Assembly (NCBI RefSeq): GCF_017104565.1
Contig: NZ_JAAGPD010000060.1
Coordinates: 1-62,303, forward strand
Length of the DNA: 62,303 nucleotides
Direction: 5' to 3'
Source of the DNA: Paraburkholderia sp. Tr-20389
Lineage (GTDB): Bacteria > Pseudomonadota > Gammaproteobacteria > Burkholderiales > Burkholderiaceae
The position numbers were made by a program, and so were the translations under genes. Positions within the stretch are counted from its first letter, which is position 1, and each line of letters begins with the position of its first letter. This document shows positions 12,614-21,022 of the stretch, one piece after another. A model generated the notes under the pieces. The model had not been told where the DNA came from and made no database searches. It worked only from the letters and a program-made list of their open reading frames with translations.

Positions 12614-13023
12614 GCGAGGCACTGAGCGCGCGTCACGCGCGTTCTCGCCTGAATTCGTAACGCCCCCTCCCGCCGCCCGGACCGTACCGACGATCCGGGC
12701 GCGTCATCCGCACCTTCGCGGACACCATCCCTTCACCTTCACGCCGTCCGCTGCCCCGCCCTCTGCTTCTGGTACAAATAGGGCTGGCCCCGCTACGACT
12801 GCGCGCGAGCGGCAGTTCTGATAAGTTGTTGCGCAACCGGTGGCCATTAGCTGAGTATCGGCTGACTATTGCCTCGATCAAGCGGCCCGCGACTGGAAAT
12901 GGCGAACTGCGCCCCAATATGCGACGTGCAGGGCGCCGGCATGATCTACGCGCGCCGCTCCCGTTTCAGACCCGGACGGACGTTTCGCCGGGCCTCCATT
13001 TACCGCGTCAGACAGGAAGCATC
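12614..13023. other. Intergenic region upstream of the M3 oligopeptidase
   Basis: 410 bp with no gene I can support and no clear promoter. The oligopeptidase frame stays open through part of it, but that part is Arg-rich and unlike the family. Confidence 0.4.
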
Positions 13024-15138
13024 ATGTCCACATCTCAATCGACATCCGACAATCCGCTCCTCGATTTCTCCGATCTGCCGCGCTTTGGCGAGATCCGCCC
13101 CGAACATGTGACGCCTGCCCTCGATGTGCTGCTCGCCAACGCGACGGCGGCCGTCGAACGCGCAGCCGAGCCTTCGACGCCCGCATCGTGGGCCGACGTC
13201 GTCGAGCCCGTCGAACGCGCGACGGAACCGCTGTCGCGCGCGTGGGGCGTGATCGGCCATCTGAATGCCGTCGCCGACACGCCGGAGCTGCGTGCCGTAT
13301 ATGGCGAGAACCTGCCGCGCGTGACGGAGTTCTGGTCGAGCGTCGGGCAGAATCTCGCGCTCTACGAAAAGTACAAGACGATCGCCGCGAGCGACGATTT
13401 CGAATCGCTGACTGGCGAGCGCAAGAAGATCCTGAACAACTCGCTGCGCGACTTCAGGCTGTCGGGCGCTGAGCTGCCCGAAGATCAGAAGCCGCGTTTC
13501 GCCGAACTGCAGGAACGTCAGGCCGCGCTATCGAAGGCGTTCTCGGATCACGTACTCGATGCGACGAACGCGTATGCGTATATCGCCGAAAACAAGGACG
13601 AACTGGCGGGCCTGCCCGAAGACGTGATCGAAGCCGCACGCGAAGCGGCCGAGCGCGAAAGCAAGAGTGGCTGGAAGTTCACGCTGCATTTCCCGTCGTA
13701 CTTCCCGGTGATGCAGTACTCGGAAAACCGCGCGATGCGCGAGACGATGTACCGCGCCTATGTCACACGCGCTTCGGAACTCGGGCCGCAATACGGCAAG
13801 GGTAACGCCGACTGGGACAACACGGCGAACATCGCGGAGAACCTGAAGCTGCGCGACGAAGAAGCGCACATGCTCGGGTACAGGAATTTCGCCGAGGTGT
13901 CGCTGGCGCCGAAGATGGCGGAGTCGCCCGAGCAGGTCATGGCGTTCCTCGAAGACCTCGCGACGCGCGCGCGTCCGCACGCCGAGCACGACTGGACCGA
14001 GCTGCGCGAGTTCGCCGCAAAAGAGCTTGGCCTGAGCGAACTGCAACCGTGGGACATGGCGTTTGCCGCCGAGCGTCTGCGCCAGAAGCGCTACTCGTTC
14101 TCCGAAAACGAAGTGAAGCAGTACTTCCCGGAAGACATCGTGCTCAAAGGCCTGTTCAAGGTCACGGAGACGCTGTTCGGCGTGAAGATCCGCCACGACG
14201 AAGCGGCGACATGGCACCCCGACGTGCGCTTCTTCCGCGTCGAGAATCAGGACGGCGGCCTGGTCGCGCAGTTCTATCTCGACCTGTATGCGCGCGAAGG
14301 CAAGCGCGGTGGCGCATGGATGGACGACGCGCGCTCGCGCCGCAAGCCCGTGACCGGCGCGGTGCAAACGCCCGTCGCGTATCTGACCTGCAACTTCTCT
14401 GCGCCCGTCGGCGGCAAGCCCGCCTGCTTCACGCACGATGAAGTGATCACGCTGTTCCACGAATTCGGCCACGGCCTGCATCACATGCTGACGCGCGTCG
14501 ACGAACTGGGCGTGTCGGGCATCAACGGCGTCGAATGGGATGCCGTCGAACTGCCTTCACAGTTCATGGAGAACTTCTGCTGGGAGTGGGACGTGCTGAG
14601 CGACATGACGCAGCATGTCGACACGGCGAAGCCGCTGCCTCGCGATCTGTTCGACAAGATGCTCGCCGCGAAGAATTTCCAGAGCGGTCTGGGCACGCTG
14701 CGCCAGATCGTGTTCTCGATGTTCGACATGAAGCTGCACGTGGACTTCGACACGTCCGGTGCGAAGAGCGCGAACGATCTCGCACGCGAGATCAACGAGC
14801 GCTTCCACGTGATTCCGCAAGTAGCGTTCTCGCGCTGGCCGAACACGTTCAGCCACATCTTCGCGGGCGGCTACGCTGCGGGTTACTACAGCTACAAATG
14901 GGCCGAAGTGCTGTCCGCCGATGCGTATGCCGCGTTCGAAGAAGCGGCGCAAGCGGGCAAAGGCAGCGTGCTCGATGCGGCAACGGGCACGCGTTATCGC
15001 AAGGAGATTCTCGAAGTGGGCGGCAGCCGTCCCGCGATGGAATCCTTCAAGGCGTTCCGCGGACGCGAGCCGAACATCGATGCACTGCTGCGTCACAACG
15101 GCATGACGCCGGGTTCGGCGCCGGACGCAGCGCATTGA
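13024..15138 (+). CDS. prlC: M3 family oligopeptidase A
   Basis: A 704-aa cytosolic zinc metallopeptidase that degrades short peptides, including cleaved signal peptides. The zinc motif HEFGH is at 479-483 (TLFHEFGHGLHHML), with the third ligand region GVEWDAVELPSQFMENFCWE about 28 residues later, as in PrlC/Dcp enzymes. The start (MSTSQSTSDNPLLDF) is at 13024; the longer in-frame form is unlikely. Followed by a strong terminator, so it is probably monocistronic. Confidence 0.95.
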   Translation: MSTSQSTSDNPLLDFSDLPRFGEIRPEHVTPALDVLLANATAAVERAAEPSTPASWADVVEPVERATEPLSRAWGVIGHLNAVADTPELRAVYGENLPRVTEFWSSVGQNLALYEKYKTIAASDDFESLTGERKKILNNSLRDFRLSGAELPEDQKPRFAELQERQAALSKAFSDHVLDATNAYAYIAENKDELAGLPEDVIEAAREAAERESKSGWKFTLHFPSYFPVMQYSENRAMRETMYRAYVTRASELGPQYGKGNADWDNTANIAENLKLRDEEAHMLGYRNFAEVSLAPKMAESPEQVMAFLEDLATRARPHAEHDWTELREFAAKELGLSELQPWDMAFAAERLRQKRYSFSENEVKQYFPEDIVLKGLFKVTETLFGVKIRHDEAATWHPDVRFFRVENQDGGLVAQFYLDLYAREGKRGGAWMDDARSRRKPVTGAVQTPVAYLTCNFSAPVGGKPACFTHDEVITLFHEFGHGLHHMLTRVDELGVSGINGVEWDAVELPSQFMENFCWEWDVLSDMTQHVDTAKPLPRDLFDKMLAAKNFQSGLGTLRQIVFSMFDMKLHVDFDTSGAKSANDLAREINERFHVIPQVAFSRWPNTFSHIFAGGYAAGYYSYKWAEVLSADAYAAFEEAAQAGKGSVLDAATGTRYRKEILEVGGSRPAMESFKAFRGREPNIDALLRHNGMTPGSAPDAAH

Positions 15139-15221
15139 TGCAGCGCTGATTCTGCGACCTGCGTGCCGAAGCGCCAGCCTCTACTGGCGCTTCGAATCAG
15201 GTTGTCGCTTGAGCACATGCG

Positions 15222-15255
15222 AAGCGGGTTCGGTCTTACCGAGCCCGCTTTTTTC
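15222..15255 (+). terminator. Rho-independent terminator after prlC
   Basis: A 13-bp stem (15222-15234 with 15238-15250, one G-T pair) is followed by a T-run to 15255. A second 10-bp hairpin (GAAGCGCCAG / CTGGCGCTTC) lies about 50 bp upstream. The T-run reaches the last codons of the convergent deaminase gene. Confidence 0.85.
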
Positions 15256-16543
15256 ATTCGCGATGCAGCTTGAAGTCCACTTCCGTTGGCCGCCCTTCCA
15301 GCGATAGCGACGCGCGTGCCGCCGGCGCCCGGCTCACGACTTTCCCTCGGCTCACCACCGCCAGTCTCGCCGCGCGTAGGCGTATCGCTTCCACGGCATC
15401 GCGTGCGTCGAGCAAGACGAGATTCGCATCGCATCCCGGCTCGATTCCGTAACGCTCCAGCCCGAGAATGCGCGCCGCATTCACCGTCACGGCATCGAAG
15501 CATGCGTGCATCGCGTCGATGCCCGTCATCTGCGCGACGTGCAAGCCCATATGCGCGACTTCGAGCATGTCGCCGGAGCCGAGGCTGTACCACGGGTCCA
15601 TCACGCAATCGTGGCCGAATGCGACATTGATCCCCGCCGCCAGCATCTCGGGCACACGCGTCATGCCGCGCCGCTTCGGATACGTGTCCGAGCGCCCTTG
15701 CAACGTGATGTTGATGAGCGGGTTCGCGATGGCGGCCACGCCCGATTCGCGCATCAACGGCAGCAGTTTGCTGACGTAGTAGTTGTCCATCGAATGCATC
15801 GACGTCAGATGCGAGCCCGTCACGCGTCCATGCATCCCAAGCCGATGCGTTTGCGCGGCAAGTGTTTCGATGTGACGCGACATCGGATCGTCCGATTCGT
15901 CGCAATGCATGTCGACGCGCAAGCCCTTCTGTGCGGCGAACTCGCAGAGCAGCCGCACCGACTCCGCGCCATCCGCCATCGTTCGTTCGAAATGCGGAAT
16001 GCCACCGACCACGTCGACGCCCATCGCGATCGCGCGCTTGAGATTGTCGAATGCGCCCGCGCTGCGCAGCACGCCGTCTTGCGGAAACGCAACCAGTTGC
16101 AGATCCATATAAGGCGCGACGCGGCGCTTCACTTCGAGCAGAGCTTCGACGGCAAGCAGACGCTCATCGCACACGTCGACATGCGTACGGATGGCCAGCA
16201 AGCCGCGCGCGACGGCCCAATCGCAATACTGCAGCGCACGCTCGACGAGCGCCTCCTGCGTCAGACGCGGTTTCAGCTCTCCCCAAAGCGCGATGCCTTC
16301 GAGCAAGGTGCCCGATGCGTTCACGCGCGGCAAGCCATACGACAGCGTGGCGTCCATGTGGAAATGCGCATCGACGAAAGGCGGCGTGACAAGTGCACCG
16401 CCCGCATCGATTTCCTCACGCGCAGTCGCGGCAAGCTTCGGCTCGACCGCAACGATACGGCCGGACTCGATACCGATGTCGACGAGACCACGCTGTTGCG
16501 CGACGCTGCGTGGCAATGCGGCACGACGGATGATCAGATCCAT
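15254..16543 (-). CDS. codA: Cytosine deaminase-like amidohydrolase (CodA family)
   Basis: A 429-aa amidohydrolase very similar along its length to E. coli CodA (427 aa), which deaminates cytosine to uracil using one metal ion. Metal and catalytic motifs: HFHMD, HCDESDD, a conserved His in GSHLTSMHS, and GHDCVMDPW with Asp312. Substrate-site VAFPQDG is conserved. The residue next to the metal Asp is Cys313, where E. coli CodA has Asp314, a position known to shift substrate preference. The exact substrate may therefore differ (cytosine, isocytosine, creatinine-like rings). Start 16543 has AAGGGAG six bases upstream; two upstream ATG/in-frame options lack it. No codB-like permease is adjacent. 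Confidence 0.88.
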   Translation of the reverse strand: MDLIIRRAALPRSVAQQRGLVDIGIESGRIVAVEPKLAATAREEIDAGGALVTPPFVDAHFHMDATLSYGLPRVNASGTLLEGIALWGELKPRLTQEALVERALQYCDWAVARGLLAIRTHVDVCDERLLAVEALLEVKRRVAPYMDLQLVAFPQDGVLRSAGAFDNLKRAIAMGVDVVGGIPHFERTMADGAESVRLLCEFAAQKGLRVDMHCDESDDPMSRHIETLAAQTHRLGMHGRVTGSHLTSMHSMDNYYVSKLLPLMRESGVAAIANPLINITLQGRSDTYPKRRGMTRVPEMLAAGINVAFGHDCVMDPWYSLGSGDMLEVAHMGLHVAQMTGIDAMHACFDAVTVNAARILGLERYGIEPGCDANLVLLDARDAVEAIRLRAARLAVVSRGKVVSRAPAARASLSLEGRPTEVDFKLHRE

Positions 16544-16687
16544 GAAGGGCTCCCTTTGCATGACATCGATTCTATCGGCGGAAGAAATGCTTGTGGATCG
16601 ACGCGATGGCATAGGACGAAACGCATGTCCTCGTTGATGTCCTCGCGCTACCTGGCAAACGAATATGAAAAAAGTTCGCTCAAGTGT

Positions 16688-16716
16688 TTGACGCCTGCCG
16701 AATGTGCCCGTACAAT
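16688..16716 (+). promoter_or_regulatory. Sigma-70 promoter of tRNA-fMet
   Basis: TTGACG (16688-16693), a 17-bp spacer and TACAAT (16711-16716). Transcription would start about seven bases on, close to the tRNA 5' end at 16730. Confidence 0.85.
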
Positions 16717-16729
16717 TCGGTTCCTCTGA

Positions 16730-16806
<77 letters not shown>

Positions 16807-16865
16807 AAGCCCAGTAAGGCTTACCGCGATTTAGCCCATTTTCAGGAACAAGATTTTTCTTCGAA

Positions 16866-16899
16866 TTTGGGCGCTATGTGGGCGCTGGCCGCGCAAAAC
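16866..16899 (+). repeat. Sub-terminal direct repeat, left copy
   Basis: 34 bp matching 27107-27140 at 27 positions (TTTGGGCG, then GGGCGCTGGC, then AAAAC). It lies 60 bp inside attL. Candidate integrase or excisionase arm-binding site. Confidence 0.55.
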
Positions 16900-16933
16900 G
16901 GCCAAAAGCAGCGCCCAAGCAAAGCTAACCAAG

Positions 16934-16960
16934 GCCCGCCATCGAGCGGGCTTTGTGCTT
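16934..16960 (+). terminator. Possible terminator near the left end of the element
   Basis: Stem GCCCGC / GCGGGC with a 6-nt loop, followed by a T-rich stretch (CTTTGTGCTTT). It could end transcripts coming out of the tRNA-fMet gene before the first element gene. Confidence 0.45.
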
Positions 16961-17077
16961 TCCGGGCCACTGAAGGCCCCGGCCCGCCTCGGACGTCGGC
17001 ATATACTTGCCGGTCAGCGCGAACGGCACCACGGGCCGAATTCGCGGCCCGCTGCCCGTTTTCCCACGGAGGCAACC

Positions 17078-17635
17078 ATGCCGCTGCCTGAACCCCTCGA
17101 ACTACACATCCAGACCGTTTGGTCATCCGTGCGCCTTGTTCTGCTCCAGCGGGTGATCTGCGAGGTGCTGCCCGATACGCGTGTGGACTTCTGGCGAGTC
17201 ACGCAAGGCGCGTCGGTCGACTATGGCCTGATCGAGTGGTGCAAGATTTTCGGCAGCCGAGCCGATGACACGCACTGGACGAACCTCGTGCCGAAGGACC
17301 GGCACGACGCGTTCAGGGATGGCCTGCACAAGGCAGTCGGCATGACCGCCGACGAGTGGGACGCCTACCACACGAAGATGAAGGAGTACCGCGATACGCT
17401 GGCGGCGCACATCGACTTCAATGGCAAGACGACGCACTACCCGGACTTCGGACCTGCGCTCGCCGCCGCGTTCTACTACTACGCCACCTTCCTCTATCCC
17501 GAGTGGTCAGCGAAGCATCCCGACACGGGCTATCCCGCCGACATGCAAGCCTTCGCGGCGGACTATCGCCAGCAGTTGTTCGACGTGGCCAGCGCCGCCG
17601 CGCAGGCCACCAGCCAGTTCGAGCCGGGGAAGTAG
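17078..17635 (+). CDS. Hypothetical protein, first element gene
   Basis: A 185-aa soluble protein that I do not recognise. ATG at 17078 follows ACGGAGG by seven bases. It is rich in aromatic and acidic residues (AAFYYYATFLYPEWSAKHPDTGYP) and has no membrane segment, signal peptide or known motif. It is one of two rightward genes in an otherwise leftward element and is convergent with the HEPN-like pair, 23 bp away. The position just inside attL, where satellites usually carry accessory cargo, makes it a cargo or defence-associated candidate only by location. Confidence 0.7.
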   Translation: MPLPEPLELHIQTVWSSVRLVLLQRVICEVLPDTRVDFWRVTQGASVDYGLIEWCKIFGSRADDTHWTNLVPKDRHDAFRDGLHKAVGMTADEWDAYHTKMKEYRDTLAAHIDFNGKTTHYPDFGPALAAAFYYYATFLYPEWSAKHPDTGYPADMQAFAADYRQQLFDVASAAAQATSQFEPGK

Positions 17636-17658
17636 CCGCCGCGCCTGTTTGCGTGACG

Positions 17659-18234
17659 TCAGAGGCTTGGCTCGGTCTTCGGGTCAGCCGACAGATCGGC
17701 GTCTTGGCGCGCGGCCTCTAGTACCTGCCGCCCCATCGCAATCTGGCCGGACCCGCTCAGCGTCGCGATGCCGGGAAAAGCGAGCTTGGCGATGTCGAGT
17801 TTCGATTGCGCGACCGGATCGTCTTCGCTGACCTTGTCTGGGAACACGGCAATGAACCACGCCTGAAAGACCTGCGCCTCGACAGGCCCGCCCTGCCGGA
17901 GCCGTATGTAGTCCTCCACCGCCAGAAACAGGATGGCGGAAACGTTGGCCTCGCGCAGTTCGACCGAGCTATCAGGGTTCGGGTCTTGGTCGGCGTGCTT
18001 GAAGAAGTTCCGGCACGGCTGGTTGACGTAGTGCTTGAGCTTATGTCCGGCTGGCAGATTCTCGCGCGCCTGCTTGGAGAAGCTGTCGATGCCCGCGCTG
18101 GTGGCGAGCACGTCGATCACTTCCCATGCGTTCGATGCGAGCGAGTAGACCGAGACCGGGTCGCCGCCGTCGAAGAACAGCCGGATCGCGGTGATCAGTT
18201 GCCGCCGCGCGGCGTCGATTTTTGTCACGATCAT
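17659..18234 (-). CDS. HEPN-like protein B (RNFFKH motif)
   Basis: A 191-aa mostly helical protein of unknown function. It contains CRNFFKHAD, with Arg75 and His80 in the Rx4H spacing (R-N-x-x-x-H) seen in the catalytic loop of HEPN RNase domains. ATG at 18234 lies six bases after the stop of the upstream gene, and its ribosome site CAGGAG overlaps that stop, so the two are translationally coupled. The motif match is visible; HEPN membership and RNase activity are inference. A small regulatory or uncharacterised conserved protein is the alternative. Confidence 0.72.
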   Translation of the reverse strand: MIVTKIDAARRQLITAIRLFFDGGDPVSVYSLASNAWEVIDVLATSAGIDSFSKQARENLPAGHKLKHYVNQPCRNFFKHADQDPNPDSSVELREANVSAILFLAVEDYIRLRQGGPVEAQVFQAWFIAVFPDKVSEDDPVAQSKLDIAKLAFPGIATLSGSGQIAMGRQVLEAARQDADLSADPKTEPSL

Positions 18235-18240
18235 GGCCGT

Positions 18241-18729
18241 CTACTCCTGCACGTGAACACGATGGAACAGCTCGGTGACAGCTCTCTTGACCGCCTCGGG
18301 GTCTTTCTCGTGCTGCTCGGGGTGAGCGTACTTCAGCATGTAGCCCGCCATCATGTACGTGATCGCATCTGCCTCGGTACGGACCCACTGCGCGAGGCGG
18401 ATGACCTCGGCATAGCTCGCGGGGTCGTTGTCGTCGTTCGCGGGCCAGCCGTTGCGAAGAAACCAGCGGTGCATGAGTTCGTGGCGGCGGTCGATCAGGG
18501 TGTTGAGCCGGTCCTCGAGATCCGCCGCGATCTGTCCGCGTTGCGAGAGAACCTTCACGACGTTTGACGTTGCGGTCTTGTACTTGCCTTCCTCGATCAT
18601 TCCGCCCGTCGCCTGAAGGTACGCAGGGTCGGTGATCATCTTGAAGCCTTCGTGGATCGACACGAACGCCGCCTCGAACATCTGCATCGCGATGACCGCG
18701 CGTCCAATCGCCGCGTAAGCCTGCTCCAT
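18241..18729 (-). CDS. HEPN-like protein A (RHELMH motif)
   Basis: A 162-aa predicted all-helical protein. The segment LIDRRHELMHRWF has Arg82 and His87 in Rx4H spacing, as in HEPN ribonuclease/toxin domains. ATG at 18729 has GGGAG seven bases upstream; the longer in-frame start at 18783 lacks one. It is the first gene of a two-gene leftward operon with protein B. Two adjacent proteins with the same motif spacing suggest a paired complex or a toxin with a related partner, a common layout in anti-phage systems. No nucleotidyltransferase (MNT) partner is present. Confidence 0.72.
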   Translation of the reverse strand: MEQAYAAIGRAVIAMQMFEAAFVSIHEGFKMITDPAYLQATGGMIEEGKYKTATSNVVKVLSQRGQIAADLEDRLNTLIDRRHELMHRWFLRNGWPANDDNDPASYAEVIRLAQWVRTEADAITYMMAGYMLKYAHPEQHEKDPEAVKRAVTELFHRVHVQE

Positions 18730-18897
18730 GCGTTTCTCCCGGTAGTGAGCCAGCGCGGGAATTCTACAGGCGCGGCGGTTCACGTCTCGGCAAACGCGTC
18801 AGGTCCGTCCGCCGCGTGCGCGACTATTACGCGCAGTGCCTGCAGTCGCTGATCGCCGTCACGAAGGCCGAGAACACCGAGCGCACGCGAGAACAAA

Positions 18898-18923
18898 GTA
18901 GAAGTGCAAATTTGCACTTCTAC
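18898..18923. repeat. Perfect 26-bp palindrome, copy 1
   Basis: GTAGAAGTGCAAA and its exact reverse complement with no spacer. The 20-bp core recurs at 20093-20114. It lies between the stop of the gene ending at 18938 and the start of the HEPN-like operon at 18729, so it could be an operator for that operon. Confidence 0.9.
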
Positions 18924-18937
18924 CTCCGATGAACCGA

Positions 18938-19357
18938 TCACGCTTGAACAGGCAGCGAGCGCGATGAAGGTTTCGCGCCGCCGAGCGCCAGCGCGGCGAG
19001 GTCGGCGTCGATCCTTGCGCACGCACGCCGGTATCGCGCCTCCGCTTCCCTGCGACTCGTCCAGCGTGCGGTGCCGTCCGTGACCTCGCGCACGATGCGC
19101 GCGAACACCCTCGCGGCGCGAGCGTGCGACGCGGGCAGCGGATCGACGGGCGGCAGCACATCACGCTCGCTGTTCAGCCTGACCGGGATCGGCTTGGCGC
19201 GCCTCGCGTAGCGCGGGTCGACGCGATAGATTCCGCGTGCGCCGTGGGCGACACGCGGGGCGAGCGGCACGCCCGAGAGCATCGCCTGCGTGATGCCGCC
19301 GTTGAAGCGCGGCAGCGTGGCGGCGTCCCGTTCGCGGGTGCGCTGGTGCTTCCACAT
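18938..19357 (-). CDS. Hypothetical basic protein
   Basis: A 139-aa Arg/Ala-rich protein, not recognised. ATG at 19357 is preceded by GGAGG nine bases upstream; the longer frame from 19405 has no ribosome site. The N-terminus (MWKHQRTRERDAATLPRF) is strongly basic and the C-terminal half looks helical (SRREAEARYRRACARIDADLAAL). Probably nucleic-acid associated, but no family is evident. Confidence 0.62.
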   Translation of the reverse strand: MWKHQRTRERDAATLPRFNGGITQAMLSGVPLAPRVAHGARGIYRVDPRYARRAKPIPVRLNSERDVLPPVDPLPASHARAARVFARIVREVTDGTARWTSRREAEARYRRACARIDADLAALALGGAKPSSRSLPVQA

Positions 19358-19422
19358 GACGTTGCCCTCCGCGTAAGCGTGATAATCGCAGACGTTTGCC
19401 GACACACTCTCCCGAGGCCGTC

Positions 19423-19815
19423 ATGGACACGATCGATCGCGCGCTGCTCGCTTGGCACGAATGGAACTCGGGATGGCAACCGTGCGCAAGCTATCCGCGC
19501 GACGCCTCTTTCGCCGGTCAATACCACAGCAGCAGCCAGTGGGCGACGCCGGAAGATACCGATGACGTCATTGACCGGCATCTCGTCGAACAGACCGCGC
19601 GCCTGCTCGATCCGCTCGTCGCGGCGCTCGACGTGCGGCTGCGCATAGCGATCAACATGGCGATGCGCAACTTCGAGGCGGGCGCGAGCGTGTGGCGCAA
19701 TCCGAGGTCGCCCGCGACGCAGGAGGCCGACTACGCACGTGCGAAGCGGCTGCTGGCACCGAAACTGATGGCGCTCGGACTGATCGGGCGGGAGCAGGTT
19801 CACGTCAGCGCATAG
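19423..19815 (+). CDS. Hypothetical phage-like protein
   Basis: A 130-aa protein read rightward, divergent from the gene starting at 19357. ATG at 19423 follows GAGG by five bases. It has the feel of small phage regulators (MDTIDRALLAWHEWNSGWQP, and a helical RLRIAINMAMRNFEAGASVWRN core), but I cannot assign a family. No membrane segment. Confidence 0.65.
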   Translation: MDTIDRALLAWHEWNSGWQPCASYPRDASFAGQYHSSSQWATPEDTDDVIDRHLVEQTARLLDPLVAALDVRLRIAINMAMRNFEAGASVWRNPRSPATQEADYARAKRLLAPKLMALGLIGREQVHVSA

Positions 19816-20122
19816 GGGAAGGAAAGCCGTGCGGGCACGCCCGCCACGCACGGCCAATGTCACATCGGGAGTGTTGCGCACGGATATTTCGGTCCGCCGT
19901 GCGCACCGGACGCCGCGTGTACGACCCGGCTTCGCGGACCCCTGCGGGAGGGGGCTGGCGGGGGACGACCCCCGGTCGTAGTTCTGGCGTTTTGAAAATA
20001 AATGAGGCCACGGGGTGACGCAAAATGTTGCTGGAAAGTCACAGACGTCCCCCGCCTGCCTTGGCCCGAGCCATCAACGGCTGGACGGCGATGGAAGTGC
20101 AAATTTGCACTTCCTTCTCCGG
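19816..20122. other. Non-coding region with the second palindrome
   Basis: 307 bp between convergent genes. It holds the perfect palindrome at 20093-20114 and a G/C-run segment around 19930-19985. A 72-codon leftward frame (19805-20023) covers much of it but has no ribosome site and Pro/Arg-biased composition, so I do not call it. Confidence 0.5.
20093..20114. repeat. Perfect 22-bp palindrome, copy 2
   Basis: GGAAGTGCAAA and its exact reverse complement. It shares a 20-bp core with the palindrome at 18898-18923 and lies nine bases beyond the stop of the leftward gene ending at 20123. Confidence 0.9.
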
Positions 20123-20356
20123 TCAGCGGATGCACCGCCAGTCACCTGCGCTGCCCGCAACACGCGCGACGAGCGTTTCCTTTCGTCCGTCATCGAGCAC
20201 GGCGACGTAGACGTCCTGTCCGTGCCTGCGTGCCTCGTTGAGCAGCTTCTCCAGCGCATCGGCGTGCTCGTCGCCAAAGATCAACGCGTAGTCGGCGCGC
20301 GTGCGCAGGACGCGTTGCAGGCCACAGTCGATGAGGATCGGTTGAACGTCGTGCAT
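20123..20356 (-). CDS. Hypothetical small protein
   Basis: A 77-aa protein, not recognised. ATG at 20356 follows GGAGG by six bases and is 12 bp behind the previous gene, so it is the last member of the leftward capsid-region operon. The sequence looks globular (YALIFGDEHADALEKLLNEARRHGQDVYVAVLDDG). It ends just before the second palindrome. Confidence 0.7.
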   Translation of the reverse strand: MHDVQPILIDCGLQRVLRTRADYALIFGDEHADALEKLLNEARRHGQDVYVAVLDDGRKETLVARVAGSAGDWRCIR

Positions 20357-20368
20357 GATGCCTCCGTG

Positions 20369-20674
20369 TCAGGCGTTGCCGCCGATCTTGCGCGGCGGGT
20401 GAACGATCCAGAAGCCCTTCGAGGTGACCGTGACGAGCCGCACCGTTCCCGGCTCGGCATCGGAGACCAGCGCGCCGAAGGACACAATGCGCGCATCGGT
20501 GGCGTGCGCCGTGTCGAACCGCTTCGCGATGCGGTTATAGGCGTGCTGTTCAAGTTCGTCCTCGGTGAGGCTCTGCACGGCTTCGGATGCGGCGGGGTCA
20601 GCCTTGATGAGGTTGCCGCACTCTTCCGCAGTTACGCGACCGTTCATACGCAGGATGAATGTCTGGTCGGCCAT
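20369..20674 (-). CDS. Hypothetical small protein
   Basis: A 101-aa protein, not recognised. ATG at 20674 has GGGAG seven bases upstream. Spacing of 12 bp on both sides places it in one operon with the genes at 20687 and 20123. Mixed composition without membrane segments; the C-terminus is basic (HPPRKIGGNA). Confidence 0.7.
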   Translation of the reverse strand: MADQTFILRMNGRVTAEECGNLIKADPAASEAVQSLTEDELEQHAYNRIAKRFDTAHATDARIVSFGALVSDAEPGTVRLVTVTSKGFWIVHPPRKIGGNA

Positions 20675-20686
20675 GTCCGGTCTCCC

Positions 20687-21022
20687 TCAGTCGATCATCG
20701 TGGCGACGGCGCGCAGCACGTATCGATGCCGCTCGCCGCTGGTGAGCCGGATCGATAGCAGGCCCTTCGCATCGCTGTGCGGATGCACGGCCAGTTCGAC
20801 CGACTGCAGGGGCGCGAGGGTCTGCCGCTGCGCGGCGATCGTCTCGTTGACGCGCTGCTGCGTGAGCCTGAACAGGCCCGCGCGTTCCTCGCGCGTCGAG
20901 CCGTAGCCGCGCTGCGAGTCGAGGTCGAGGTTCAGGCGCTGGAGGCTGCCGACGACGTTGTGCGCGAGTTCATCGGCAAACCGCTGGATCAGTTCGGCCT
21001 GCGTATCGACGGTCCGGCTCAT
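20687..21022 (-). CDS. Hypothetical protein coupled to the capsid gene
   Basis: A 111-aa protein. Its ATG at 21022 overlaps the capsid stop (ATGA) and GGGAG lies seven bases upstream inside the capsid gene, so the two are translationally coupled. The first half is predicted helical or coiled (QAELIQRFADELAHNVVGSLQRLNLDLDSQ), the second more beta-like. The tight coupling suggests a capsid partner such as a chaperone, scaffold or size-determining factor, but nothing in the sequence proves it. Confidence 0.72.
   Translation of the reverse strand: MSRTVDTQAELIQRFADELAHNVVGSLQRLNLDLDSQRGYGSTREERAGLFRLTQQRVNETIAAQRQTLAPLQSVELAVHPHSDAKGLLSIRLTSGERHRYVLRAVATMID

Noticed and set aside
19805-20023. 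A 72-codon leftward frame as a gene
   Set aside because: No ribosome site, Pro/Arg-biased composition, and it overlaps the end of the convergent gene.
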